A stretch of 64,000 nucleotides of DNA from Bacillota bacterium (GTDB lineage Bacteria; Bacillota; Clostridia; Oscillospirales; Ruminococcaceae). The notes under the pieces are model-generated. The model saw only the letters and a list, made by a program, of their open reading frames with translations, did not search any database and was not told where the DNA came from. How positions within the stretch are numbered: position 1 is the first letter of the stretch; each line of letters begins with the position of its first letter. The position numbers and the translations under genes are program-made. Below, piece after piece: positions 18,903-27,744 of the stretch. The stretch spans positions 1 through 64,000 of the forward strand of contig JAEWPV010000009.1 in the NCBI GenBank assembly GCA_023460535.1, given 5' to 3'.

Positions 18903-18947
18903 ATAGCCGTGAAAGTCCAGTATTGCTGGGTTCTCACGGCTATTTTG
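18903..18947 (+). terminator. Hairpin terminator in the left end of the element
   Basis: ATAGCCGTGA (18903-18912) pairs with TCACGGCTAT (18934-18943), with an inner TCCAG/CTGG pairing, followed by TTTTG. The stretch 18648-19039 otherwise shows no gene. A GTCAGAAAAAGGAGAGCAGC motif at ~18746 recurs at ~30886. Confidence 0.6.
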
Positions 18948-19039
18948 CGTGGGTGTGATTTTATCATTTTTAAGCAGAAGATTTAGTATAGCACATTGCC
19001 GCCATTTTCAGATTTGAGAGGATGATGCGTATCATTGTC

Positions 19040-19203
19040 TGACGCCATGCTTCCATACCCTGGCTACAGGCGGAACGAGATTGCTAAGTGCCCGAAGCGT
19101 AGTAAGAATGTCCACAATAGTGCGTCCGAAGCGGCGGATGCTCTTTGTAAGAATGAGGTAATTCCCCGTTCATCGCATCATTTAATAAATTCTGAAAGCC
19201 TTT
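19040..19203 (-). pseudogene. Remnant of a serine recombinase
   Basis: Minus-strand translation gives FQNLLNDAMNGEL in one frame and, after a frame change, YLILTKSIRRFGRTIVDIL followed by TTLRAL. These match the resolvase core pattern (FQ.ml.da..G.iD.ilTKSisRFgRn..d.l..ir.L) of large serine recombinases. Only ~50 codons survive, without start or catalytic N-terminus. It is probably the relic of an earlier element at this locus. Confidence 0.75.
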
Positions 19204-19283
19204 GCGGGATTAACTTGTATGGTTACAAATAATGTTTACTTTTGCACTCGAAAAGTCAAGACTATTTATTAATCTGTTTTTTA

Positions 19284-19312
19284 TTGAAGGTTGGTATATA
19301 TTGTCGTATAAT
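19284..19312 (+). promoter_or_regulatory. Promoter of the hsd operon
   Basis: TTGAAG (19284-19289), 17 bp, TATAAT (19307-19312), giving a leader of about 145 nt before hsdM. Confidence 0.65.
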
Positions 19313-19465
19313 GAAATTATAGCATCAGTTTAAGTGTGATGGCCACAACAACCTACTTTCCGTTTTATCGGATAGCATTCGAGCTATAATAAATTACAAT
19401 ATTTTAAGACGACATTATATCAAATTAGGCATAATAATTCATTACTAAATGGAGGAAACACCTGG

Positions 19466-21007
19466 ATGGCAAACGGGAATAACACAGCCGACATCGGCTT
19501 TGAACAGCAAATTTGGGCGGCGGCAGATATCCTGCGTGGGAACATGGACGCAGCCGAATACAAGCATGTCGTACTGGGATTGATTTTTCTGAAGTACATT
19601 TCGGACAAGTTTGACGAGCGTTATAACCAGCTCAAGGACGATAAGGACGACGTGGAGGATAAGGACGCATACACCGAGGTAAATGTCTTTTATGTACCCC
19701 CTGTTGCCCGTTGGAATGTAATTGCTGAATGGGCGCATAAAACCGGAACAATTAAAGATGAGAACGGCAAAGAAGAGTTTTTTGATATCGGCGGTATCAT
19801 TGACCGGGCAATGCGGGCAATTGAAAAAGAAAATAAACGCCTTAAAGATATTCTGCCAAAGAATTACGCTCGCAGCGAACTAGACAAGCGCCGCCTTGGC
19901 AATGTTGTAGACCTGTTTACCAATATTAAAATGATTGAACATGGTGACTGCAAGGACATCCTGGGTCGCGCTTATGAATACTGTCTATCCAAATTTGCCG
20001 AGCAGGAGGGCAAACGAGCGGGTGAATTCTACACGCCGTCCTGTGTGGTGCATACACTTGTTGAGGTTCTGCAGCCGTTCGAGGGGCGCGTGTACGACCC
20101 CTGCTGTGGTTCGGGCGGCATGTTTGTGCAGTCGGCGAAATTTGTTACCAATCATTCCGGCAACATCGGCAACCTCTCTATCTATGGGCAGGATGCCAAC
20201 CCCACCACCCGCAAAATGGCACTGATGAACCTTGCCATTCGCGGAATAGAGGCAGACCTTGGCGGCTACAACGCCGATACCTTTCACAATGACCTGCACC
20301 CTACGCTGAAAGCGGACTTTATCATGGCAAACCCACCGTTTAACCTTTCGGATTGGAACGGTGGTTCTCTCAATGACGACCCGCGCTGGAAGTATGGTCT
20401 GCCACCCTCGGGCAACGCCAACTTTGCGTGGCTACAGCATATGATTCATCACCTTGCGCCAAACGGTAAAATCGGTATGGTGCTTGCCAACGGTTCTCTT
20501 TCGTCCCAAAGCGGCGGCGAGGGGGAGATTCGGCGTAAGATTGTAGAGGACGACCTTGTAGAGGGCATTATTGCAATGCCCACACAGCTATTTTACACCA
20601 CGCAAATTCCCGTATCGCTGTGGTTTCTTAGCCGCAACAAGGCACAAAAGGGCAAAACGCTGTTTATCGACGCCCGCAAGATGGGCACGATGGTTAACCG
20701 CCGTCTGCGCGAGATGACCGCCGAGGACATCGCGAAGATAGCCGCCACCTTCGAGGCGTTCGACAATGGAACGCTGGAGAATGAAAAGGGTTACTGCGCC
20801 GCCGTGTCCACTGAAGAAATCGCCAAGCAGGACTACATATTAACCCCCGGGCGTTATGTTGGCATAGAAGAGCAGGAAGATGACGGAGAACCGTTTGAAG
20901 AGAAGATGGCGCGACTGACGGGTGAGCTTTCGGAGATGTTCAAGCGTTCCCATGAGTTAGAGGAAGAAATCCGCAAACGATTGGGGGCGATAGGGTATGA
21001 CATATAG
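19466..21007 (+). CDS. hsdM: Type I restriction-modification system, DNA methyltransferase subunit M
   Basis: 513 residues, normal length. The N-terminal HsdM helical domain (FEQQIWAAADILRG...YKHVVLGLIFLKY) is followed by the methylase core. SAM motif I is DPCCGSGGMF (from Asp211) and catalytic motif IV is NPPF (289-292), typical of N6-adenine methylation. It methylates target sites with HsdS to protect self DNA. GGAGG lies 10 nt before the ATG. It overlaps hsdS by 11 nt. Confidence 0.97.
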   Translation: MANGNNTADIGFEQQIWAAADILRGNMDAAEYKHVVLGLIFLKYISDKFDERYNQLKDDKDDVEDKDAYTEVNVFYVPPVARWNVIAEWAHKTGTIKDENGKEEFFDIGGIIDRAMRAIEKENKRLKDILPKNYARSELDKRRLGNVVDLFTNIKMIEHGDCKDILGRAYEYCLSKFAEQEGKRAGEFYTPSCVVHTLVEVLQPFEGRVYDPCCGSGGMFVQSAKFVTNHSGNIGNLSIYGQDANPTTRKMALMNLAIRGIEADLGGYNADTFHNDLHPTLKADFIMANPPFNLSDWNGGSLNDDPRWKYGLPPSGNANFAWLQHMIHHLAPNGKIGMVLANGSLSSQSGGEGEIRRKIVEDDLVEGIIAMPTQLFYTTQIPVSLWFLSRNKAQKGKTLFIDARKMGTMVNRRLREMTAEDIAKIAATFEAFDNGTLENEKGYCAAVSTEEIAKQDYILTPGRYVGIEEQEDDGEPFEEKMARLTGELSEMFKRSHELEEEIRKRLGAIGYDI

Positions 21008-22109
21008 AACGGCAACAATTGGCGACATTGCTTCTGTGCAAACGGGACCATTTGGAAGCCAACTTCACAATAAGGACTATGTGCCTGTCGGAACACCTAT
21101 CGTGACTGTTGAACACTTGGGGCAAAGGAAGATGACCCGCCAGAACTTGCCTTGCGTTTCAGATGATGACAAACAAAGGCTATTAAAATATACGCTTGAA
21201 TATGGTGACTTAGTATTTAGTCGTGTTGGTTCTGTGGATAGATGCTCGTTGGTAAGCGAAGAAGAGAATGGGTGGTTGTTTTCTGGACGATGTTTGCGTG
21301 TAAGACCGAATGACCCAAACGAAATCTACCACAAATACCTATACTGCTTTTTCAGTTTGGAATCGACTAAAGACTTTGTACGTAACATTGCCGTAGGCGC
21401 AACGATGCCGTCTGTTAATACCCGTTTACTTTCTGAAGTGCCTATAACATTCCCGAGCATAGAGGAGCAGCGAAAAATCGCCGACACAATCTCCGCACTT
21501 GACGACAAAATTGAAATCAACACAAAGATAAATCATCATTTAGAGCAGATGGCGCAGGCGATTTTTTTAGATCTTTGCAGCGAAGGCGAAAATGCGGTGT
21601 TGTCCGACATCTTGACCGTCTGTTATGGAAAAGACCACAAAAAAATTAGTGAAGGAGAGGTACCCTGCTATGGTTCCGGTGGCATTATGCGTTATGTTGA
21701 TGAAGCCCTCTATAGTGGTGAATCTGTCCTTATTCCTCGAAAAGGTTCGCTGAACAACGTTCTTTATATCAATGAGCCATTTTGGACAGTAGACACAATG
21801 TTTTATACAAATATGAAACGTCCTAACGTAGCAAAGTTCGTATATTTCACTGTGCGCAAACTCGACTTGGCTGGAATGAATGTTGGCTCTGCTGTACCGA
21901 GTATGACGACTGCTGTCCTCAATGCTTTAGAAATCGTGCTGCCGAGCAAAGACAACCTCGAAATCTTTGAGGAAACAGTCAGCCCGATGTTCTTGCAAAT
22001 GAAAGCTAACAATACAGAATCCGCTCGCCTTGCAGCTCTGCGAGACGCTTTGCTCCCAAAACTCATATCGGGCGAGTTGTCCGTTGCCGACCTTGGCGAC
22101 GCTAAATGA
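20997..22109 (+). CDS. hsdS: Type I restriction-modification system, specificity subunit S
   Basis: 370 residues with two target-recognition domains and two conserved helical spacers. The first TRD starts IASVQTGPFGSQLHNKDYV; the first spacer is PSIEEQRKIADTISALDDKI; the second TRD spans about 200-320, ending at LPSKDNLEIFEETVSPMF and LRDALLPKLISGELSV. It dictates the bipartite DNA target of the M2S methylase and R2M2S restriction complexes. Both halves look intact, so no phase-variable truncation is evident. Confidence 0.95.
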   Translation: MTYRTATIGDIASVQTGPFGSQLHNKDYVPVGTPIVTVEHLGQRKMTRQNLPCVSDDDKQRLLKYTLEYGDLVFSRVGSVDRCSLVSEEENGWLFSGRCLRVRPNDPNEIYHKYLYCFFSLESTKDFVRNIAVGATMPSVNTRLLSEVPITFPSIEEQRKIADTISALDDKIEINTKINHHLEQMAQAIFLDLCSEGENAVLSDILTVCYGKDHKKISEGEVPCYGSGGIMRYVDEALYSGESVLIPRKGSLNNVLYINEPFWTVDTMFYTNMKRPNVAKFVYFTVRKLDLAGMNVGSAVPSMTTAVLNALEIVLPSKDNLEIFEETVSPMFLQMKANNTESARLAALRDALLPKLISGELSVADLGDAK

Positions 22110-22136
22110 TGATTTAAAATTCAAAGAGGGCTTAAA

Positions 22137-22526
22137 ATGAAAGTTTTTTTAAAACCCATATTTCAATGGGTCATAGACCAATACGAGCTGTTCGAGAATC
22201 CAGTATACAACTGGGTTGTTGCCTTAATCATCGGCGTAATTGGTTTTAAAATAGCTTGGAATTTCGTAGGTAACCGTTACCGAAACGGGTCAATCAATGG
22301 ACGAGCTGTAGGTTCAATTCTTCACTGGGTAGTACGGTTCATAGCAGTATCTATGATGTATCTACTGGTAGCGACTGTAATATGGATTATCAAACTCTTT
22401 TTGTCCGTCCCTTGGTGGGGCTGGCTTATAGTATTTGGCGTTTTGATTGTCATAGCAATCATCGTATTCATTGTAAAACGACACAGATCCCGCATTGTCA
22501 CAACACCTAATAGGGAGGAAAACTAG
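22137..22526 (+). CDS. Small membrane protein inserted in the hsd operon
   Basis: 129 residues with three likely membrane helices (about 26-45, 65-90 and 94-115) and a basic C-terminal tail ending KRHRSRIVTTPNREEN. I do not recognise a family. GAGGG lies ahead of the ATG, and its TAG directly abuts the hsdR ATG, so the two are likely translationally coupled. Type I operons normally consist of M, S and R only. It may be an accessory that tethers or regulates restriction, or a passenger. Confidence 0.8.
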   Translation: MKVFLKPIFQWVIDQYELFENPVYNWVVALIIGVIGFKIAWNFVGNRYRNGSINGRAVGSILHWVVRFIAVSMMYLLVATVIWIIKLFLSVPWWGWLIVFGVLIVIAIIVFIVKRHRSRIVTTPNREEN

Positions 22527-25500
22527 ATGCCCTACACCGAAGCCAACTACGAAAACGCAGTGATAGAAGTATTCCGCGATACCTTAGGCTATGGCTACGC
22601 CTACGGCCCAAATGTTACGAGGGATTACACCGAGCCGCTCTTTATGGACGAGCTGCTGCCCGCCTTGCGGCGACTGAATACAAAGCTGCCGGAAGTCGCA
22701 CTGCAAGAGGCGGTCTATAAGCTGCGTAATTTCGAAGGTGGCACGGTGCTGCAAAAAAACGTTCAATTCATGGACTACCTCCAAAACGGCGTGCCGGTGG
22801 GTTTTTTCGATAATGGCGAGCAGCGCTCCGCCCTTGTCACCCTTGCAGATTTTAATCATGCACAGAACAACACCTTTACCGTGGCAAACCAATGGACTAT
22901 ATTAGAAAACAGCGAAAAACGCCCCGATGTCATCGTGTTTCTCAACGGCTTGCCCGTGGTGGTGTTCGAGTTAAAGTCCCCCTCCCGCGAGGAAACGGAC
23001 GCGACCGAGGCGTTTTTGCAACTGCGCAACTATATGCACGGGATACCCTCCCTGTTCATCTACAACGCCTTCCTTGTTATGAGCGACCTATCCACCTCCA
23101 AAGCCGGCACCATTACAGCGGGCGAAGACCGTTTTTTGGAGTGGAAGACCAAGGACGGCAGCTACGAAAACACCCAGTACGCCCAGTTCGACACCTTTAT
23201 TGAAGGGATGTTTGACAAAGCGAGGCTGCTTGATATTATAAAGAACTTCATCTGCTTTTCCGGCGATGCAAAAATCCTTGGGGCGTACCATCAGTATTTC
23301 GCCGTGCGCAAAGCAGCAGCGTCCACCGCCAAAGCCACCAAAACTGATGGCAAGGGCGGTGTATTTTGGCATACCCAGGGCAGCGGTAAGTCGCTTTCCA
23401 TGGTGTTCTATGCCCACCTGCTGCAAGAGGTGTTGAACTCCCCAACAATAATTGTACTGACCGATCGCAACGATTTAGACGACCAGTTGTTCGGGCAGTT
23501 CTCAAAGTGTGCCCATTTTTTGCATCAAACGCCAGTGCAGGCTGAGAATCGGGTTCATCTAAAGGAATTGCTTGCAGGGCGGCAAGCAAACGGCATCATC
23601 TTTACCACCGCCCAAAAATTCGAAGAAAGCGCTGAGCTTTTGTCTGACCGCCGCAATGTGGTTGTCATGGCGGATGAGGCCCACCGCAGCCAGTTTATTG
23701 ACGAAAAGGTGGACAGCAAAACCGGCAAAATGCAGAAATCCTTTGGGCTAATTATCAGAGAAAGCCTACCCAACGCTACATACATCGGTTTTACAGGTAC
23801 ACCCATATCAAGCAAAGACCGTTCCACCATTGAGGTGTTCGGCAACTATATTGACATCTACGACATGACCCAAGCGGTAGAAGACGGGGCCACACGCCCT
23901 GTTTACTACGAAAGCCGCGTTATTCACCTAAAGCTCAACGAGGATATACTACGTATTATAGATGCCGAGTACGACATCATGGCACAAAACGCCGAAGAGT
24001 ATGCAATTGATAAAAGCAAAAAAGAGCTCGGAAAGATGGAAAGCATTCTGGGCGCGGAACAGACGATTAGCGCGCTATGTGAGGACATCATCAAGCATTA
24101 TGAAGAGAACCGTCAGCACGAGCTCACCGGCAAGGCAATGATTGTCGCTTATTCCCGAGCTATTGCCATGGGTATCTACCACACATTGCTCCACCTTCGC
24201 CCCGAGTGGACAGAGAAGATCGGCGTAGTGATGACCGATAGCAACAAAGACCCCGAGGCATGGCGCGGTGTTATAGGCAACAAGCGTCACCGAGATGAGA
24301 TGGCAAAACGATTCAAAGACGACAACGACCCGCTAAAAATCGCCATTGTGGTGGATATGTGGCTGACGGGTTTCGATGTGCCGTCCCTAGCCACTATGTA
24401 CGTCTACAAGCCCATGGCGGGGCACAACCTAATGCAAGCAATAGCCCGTGTAAATCGGGTTTATAAGAACAAAGAAGGCGGCTTGGTGGTTGATTACGTT
24501 GGCATTGCATCCGCATTAAAGCATGCGATGAATGATTATACCAATCGTGATAAGAACAACTACGGCGATACAGATATCGCTAAAACCGCTCTGCCGAAAT
24601 TCATTATGAAGTTGGAAGTCTGCCGAGATTTATTCCATGGTTTTGATTATTCCGGTTTTATGGGTAAAAGGGCAACCGACCTTTCCCGCGCCAAATCCAT
24701 CAGCGGCGGTGTAAACTTTCTTTCCGGTGTAGATAAAGAAAAGTGCAAAGAATCGTTTATTAAAGAAGCAATGCTGTTGCGACAAGCGTTATCCCTTTGT
24801 CGTTCCTTGCTAAGTTCCGAACAACGCTATGAAGCCGCTTATTTTGAAGCGGTGAGGACACTCCTCACCCGTATCACTGGTACAGGCAAGCCGCTATCCC
24901 TGAAAGAAATAAATGCCCACATCAACGAACTGTTAAAAGCGAGCATTCAGAGTGAAGGCGTTATCAACCTATTTTCCGATGTGAATATGGGCTTTTCCTT
25001 GTTCGATCCAAAGTTTCTTGAGGAAATCTCTAAAATGAAGGAGCGCAACCTTGCTGTTGAAATCTTAAAGAAACTGCTTGCCGAGCAGGTGTCACTGTAT
25101 CGTAGAACAAACCTTGTAAAATCTGAAAAGTTCTCCGAACTGCTGTCACGCGCCATGAAAGCATACCTAAACGGGATGCTGTCCAACGAAGAAGTTATCG
25201 CTGAGTTAATGAAGATGGCTAAAGACATGGGGAATGCCCAAGCGGAAGGCGATGCACTCGGGCTTACGGATGAAGAAATGGCATTCTATGACGCGATAAC
25301 GCGCCCCCAAGCGGTAAAGGATTTTTACGAAAGCGAAGAGCTTTTTGCGATGACCCATGAGCTTACCGAGATGTTGCGCAGAAGCCGAACGATTGATTGG
25401 CAGAAAAAAGAGTCTGCTCGCGCCGGCATGCGCCGCATGGTAAAAAAGCTATTGAAAAAATATAAATACCCGCCCGATGGCATGGAAGATGCAATTACCA

Positions 25501-25538
25501 CCGTCATTGGGCAGTGCGAGATGTGGACGGATAATTGA
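22527..25538 (+). CDS. hsdR: Type I restriction-modification system, restriction subunit R
   Basis: 1003 residues, full length. The N-terminal nuclease domain has the PD-(D/E)XK signature (RPDVIVFLNG...VVFELKS, about 130-152). The SF2 motor follows: Walker A TQGSGKS (283-289), LTDRNDLDDQLFGQF, DEAH box MADEAHRSQ, TGTPIS, and motif VI NLMQAIARVNRVYK. The C-terminal helical part binds HsdM. It translocates and cuts unmethylated DNA. The frame and motifs are intact, so the system looks functional. Confidence 0.97.
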   Translation: MPYTEANYENAVIEVFRDTLGYGYAYGPNVTRDYTEPLFMDELLPALRRLNTKLPEVALQEAVYKLRNFEGGTVLQKNVQFMDYLQNGVPVGFFDNGEQRSALVTLADFNHAQNNTFTVANQWTILENSEKRPDVIVFLNGLPVVVFELKSPSREETDATEAFLQLRNYMHGIPSLFIYNAFLVMSDLSTSKAGTITAGEDRFLEWKTKDGSYENTQYAQFDTFIEGMFDKARLLDIIKNFICFSGDAKILGAYHQYFAVRKAAASTAKATKTDGKGGVFWHTQGSGKSLSMVFYAHLLQEVLNSPTIIVLTDRNDLDDQLFGQFSKCAHFLHQTPVQAENRVHLKELLAGRQANGIIFTTAQKFEESAELLSDRRNVVVMADEAHRSQFIDEKVDSKTGKMQKSFGLIIRESLPNATYIGFTGTPISSKDRSTIEVFGNYIDIYDMTQAVEDGATRPVYYESRVIHLKLNEDILRIIDAEYDIMAQNAEEYAIDKSKKELGKMESILGAEQTISALCEDIIKHYEENRQHELTGKAMIVAYSRAIAMGIYHTLLHLRPEWTEKIGVVMTDSNKDPEAWRGVIGNKRHRDEMAKRFKDDNDPLKIAIVVDMWLTGFDVPSLATMYVYKPMAGHNLMQAIARVNRVYKNKEGGLVVDYVGIASALKHAMNDYTNRDKNNYGDTDIAKTALPKFIMKLEVCRDLFHGFDYSGFMGKRATDLSRAKSISGGVNFLSGVDKEKCKESFIKEAMLLRQALSLCRSLLSSEQRYEAAYFEAVRTLLTRITGTGKPLSLKEINAHINELLKASIQSEGVINLFSDVNMGFSLFDPKFLEEISKMKERNLAVEILKKLLAEQVSLYRRTNLVKSEKFSELLSRAMKAYLNGMLSNEEVIAELMKMAKDMGNAQAEGDALGLTDEEMAFYDAITRPQAVKDFYESEELFAMTHELTEMLRRSRTIDWQKKESARAGMRRMVKKLLKKYKYPPDGMEDAITTVIGQCEMWTDN

Positions 25539-25751
25539 ATAGGATGCAACAATGAATACATTTATAAGCAACAATTACAAATAACTTGGCGGAATGTGTC
25601 AGTATTTGATACCGCTTTATCAGATACCTTGCTGCTGAACCAGTACGAGATGGGTAACACCATTATAGTAGAAGCTGGTTTGGACAGCCTAGACGGACTT
25701 GATGATGTGATGGATATTATTGAACAGGCGTCCCGTAAGCAGGATGTGTAG
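25539..25751 (+). pseudogene. Open 70-codon remnant downstream of hsdR
   Basis: Directly after the hsdR stop, the same frame stays open to a TAG at 25749-25751. The C-terminal ~45 codons look protein-like (SVFDTALSDTLLLNQYEMGN, then an acidic helix ending DDVMDIIEQASRKQDV). There is no plausible start codon or ribosome site. It may be the C-terminal relic of a deleted gene. Family not recognised. The rest of the gap to 25875 shows nothing. Confidence 0.4.
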
Positions 25752-25874
25752 TGTGTTTTTTCATTTTATGTAACACCTCTTCCTATTACATATTTCCACT
25801 TTATAATGCAAACAACCCAAACACAATGCTATTCAAAGTCGATTTATTTGCGGTTAAAGTAAACCTTGAATAAT

Positions 25875-25919
25875 AAAAAGGCCCGCAAAGCTCGGAGTGC
25901 AAAGCCGAACGTTGTGGGC
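25875..25919 (-). terminator. Terminator of the unknown gene at 25957
   Basis: GCCCGCAA pairs with TTGTGGGC, with inner CTCGG/CCGA pairing. On the minus strand it is followed by TTTTTATTATT. Confidence 0.85.
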
Positions 25920-25956
25920 TATATACGTGGACTGCGTTTAGAAAATGGGGTTAATA

Positions 25957-26460
25957 TCACATATTCAATACTGATGCAGCCATTCCCAGCGGGTCTTCAG
26001 CAATTACCCACTGTTCTGCAGAAATCATGTACAGATAAGAGGTAAACTCCTCGTCATCAATTACACCTTCATACTTAGGGTTTTCAATAGAACACGGCCA
26101 ATAATAAAACCGTCCGGGTGTCAAGTCTATACAATTAGGGGTGGCCTTTCCGACATACTTGAGAATAGACCAGTTTTCTTTGATGTTCATTTGATGGATG
26201 AATTCCTTGTAAGTAGAAAGTAATTCTCCAAATGTATTTAGTTTATGATTAGTGACTCCATATTTATTTATGTACAAGTCTATTTGTACATCGAACTCAT
26301 AATAGCTATTATAACCATACGGAATAAGCCCTTCGCCTTCTGGCAATAGTTTATCAATATCATTCAATAGATCTGAAGGATAGCTAAATACTTCACCTCC
26401 AATTGTTTGACACAACGGAAGTAAATTATATTTTTCGTGAGCTTTAGGTATATACGCCAT
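25957..26460 (-). CDS. Unknown protein paired with the HTH regulator
   Basis: 167 residues, acidic, no signal or membrane segment. The composition is rich in aromatic and acidic residues (IPYGYNSYYEFDVQIDLYI; GRFYYWPCSIENPKYEGV). I do not recognise a family; size and composition are compatible with small immunity or antitoxin-type proteins but nothing proves that. GGGAG lies 8 nt before the ATG at 26460, better than the upstream start at 26478. It is transcribed divergently from the HTH gene from a shared palindromic promoter and has its own terminator. Confidence 0.75.
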   Translation of the reverse strand: MAYIPKAHEKYNLLPLCQTIGGEVFSYPSDLLNDIDKLLPEGEGLIPYGYNSYYEFDVQIDLYINKYGVTNHKLNTFGELLSTYKEFIHQMNIKENWSILKYVGKATPNCIDLTPGRFYYWPCSIENPKYEGVIDDEEFTSYLYMISAEQWVIAEDPLGMAASVLNM

Positions 26461-26521
26461 ATTTGTCTCCCAACCCAAATCATACTACGGTGTTAAGTTG
26501 TACCGCATTATTATCGTAGTA

Positions 26522-26568
26522 ATTTCTTGACATTATTGTATCGTTTCGATACAATAATGTCAAGAAAT
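26522..26568. promoter_or_regulatory. Mirror-symmetric divergent promoter/operator
   Basis: A perfect 22-bp inverted repeat (26522-26543 and 26547-26568) with a TTT centre. Each strand contains TTGACA, 17 bp, TACAAT: plus strand -35 at 26527-26532 and -10 at 26550-26555; minus strand -35 at 26558-26563 and -10 at 26535-26540. The two promoters share the same DNA face to face, so only one polymerase can bind at a time. The palindrome is also an ideal operator for the HTH protein encoded next to it. Confidence 0.9.
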
Positions 26569-26583
26569 GGAGGGGATTTTACG

Positions 26584-27360
26584 ATGGACTTTGTTTCAGC
26601 TTTTCGCAATAGCAAACTGTTTTCAAAAGAAGAGCTTATAGAATCATTTAAGTTGACAATGGAGTATATTGAATTTGATGAAGATACGGGCTATACGCAG
26701 GATGCTATACAGAAAAAGATGCAAATATGCAAAAAGTTTCTTTCCACTCTCGAAAAGTGTAAATTACCCAGATTGACAGAACTCTGGTGGTATTACGAAT
26801 ATGAATTTACTGGAGACGGAATTGAGCTGTATTTGTGTACAGCCGATGAGAGTGATATAGAACTCGATGAAGACAGTAGAATTATTTCCAGCATGTCATC
26901 TACCATTGAAAGCACTTTACTGAAGGTAGCATGTGATTATTTAACCGTTGAGCAATTTGCCGATATTCAAGGGGTTTCCCCTGTAACTGTACGTCAATGG
27001 ATTCGTCGGGGGAAACTGAGAAATGCGAAAAAGAATGGTAGAGACTGGCTTATTCCTTCACTCGAGGATAAACCCTATCGAGGGTATGAATCGGTTCAAT
27101 ACTTTCTTACAGAACCTCTGCAAATAGATGAATTTCCACTAGTGGCAGCGTCGGATTGTATTTGGATTCATCAAGACCATCATGAGAAAACAGTTTACCT
27201 TTGTACTTTTGCAAATTTTAAAACACATTTCCGTCAAAAGATTGAGCTCAACAGGCAAGAGGTCGAAAGGTTAGAATTATCGCTAATTTCATCGGGGAAA
27301 GCAAAACCTGGGAGCAAAATGCAGTTTGTCCCCGCTATTAAGCGTCAGTTACTAATCTAG
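26584..27360 (+). CDS. HTH regulator with excisionase/MerR-type domain
   Basis: 258 residues. A central HTH at about 118-160 (LTVEQFADIQGVSPVTVRQW, then IRRGKLRNAKKNGRDWLIP) is of the HTH_17/excisionase type with a wing. The N-terminal ~115 residues are acidic and of unknown family. The C-terminal ~100 residues (FPLVAASDCIWIHQDHH...) are also unknown. GGAGGGG precedes the ATG at 26584; the TTG at 26527 is part of the -35 box. It probably binds the 47-bp palindrome and controls both divergent genes. It could alternatively act as the element's excision directionality factor. Confidence 0.8.
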   Translation: MDFVSAFRNSKLFSKEELIESFKLTMEYIEFDEDTGYTQDAIQKKMQICKKFLSTLEKCKLPRLTELWWYYEYEFTGDGIELYLCTADESDIELDEDSRIISSMSSTIESTLLKVACDYLTVEQFADIQGVSPVTVRQWIRRGKLRNAKKNGRDWLIPSLEDKPYRGYESVQYFLTEPLQIDEFPLVAASDCIWIHQDHHEKTVYLCTFANFKTHFRQKIELNRQEVERLELSLISSGKAKPGSKMQFVPAIKRQLLI

Positions 27361-27744
27361 TTATTGATAATAGTTAGTCCCGTAAGCTGGACAGAACAAA
27401 CCAATCTAGTTTACATGTTTAGCATACTATAATATTATAGGTTGAGTTTTGATATTACAGTTCTAGTATCCACCGCAACTCTTTGCAATCCTCAATACAA
27501 GCGCTAGTTCCGTCATACTTTTTTGAAACGCTGGGGATATTAAAGAAATAGCTGACAAATAAAAGTTGAGGTTCAACCCGAAAAAAGAAGTTAAGTATTT
27601 CTAAAAGATTTATGTTTTCTACGGCTTTGAACGAGAGCCTCTAATCAACTTATCGTCACGACTGTGAAAACACACGTGTTGCTGCGTATTATAGACAAAC
27701 TTGCTGCATTTGCATTTTTTAGGGTGAGTTGAGGGAGCAAACTT
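27361..27744 (+). other. Gene-free gap
   Basis: 384 bp of AT-rich sequence. No convincing reading frame, hairpin terminator or promoter stands out. GAGGGAG at the end serves the next gene. Confidence 0.5.
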
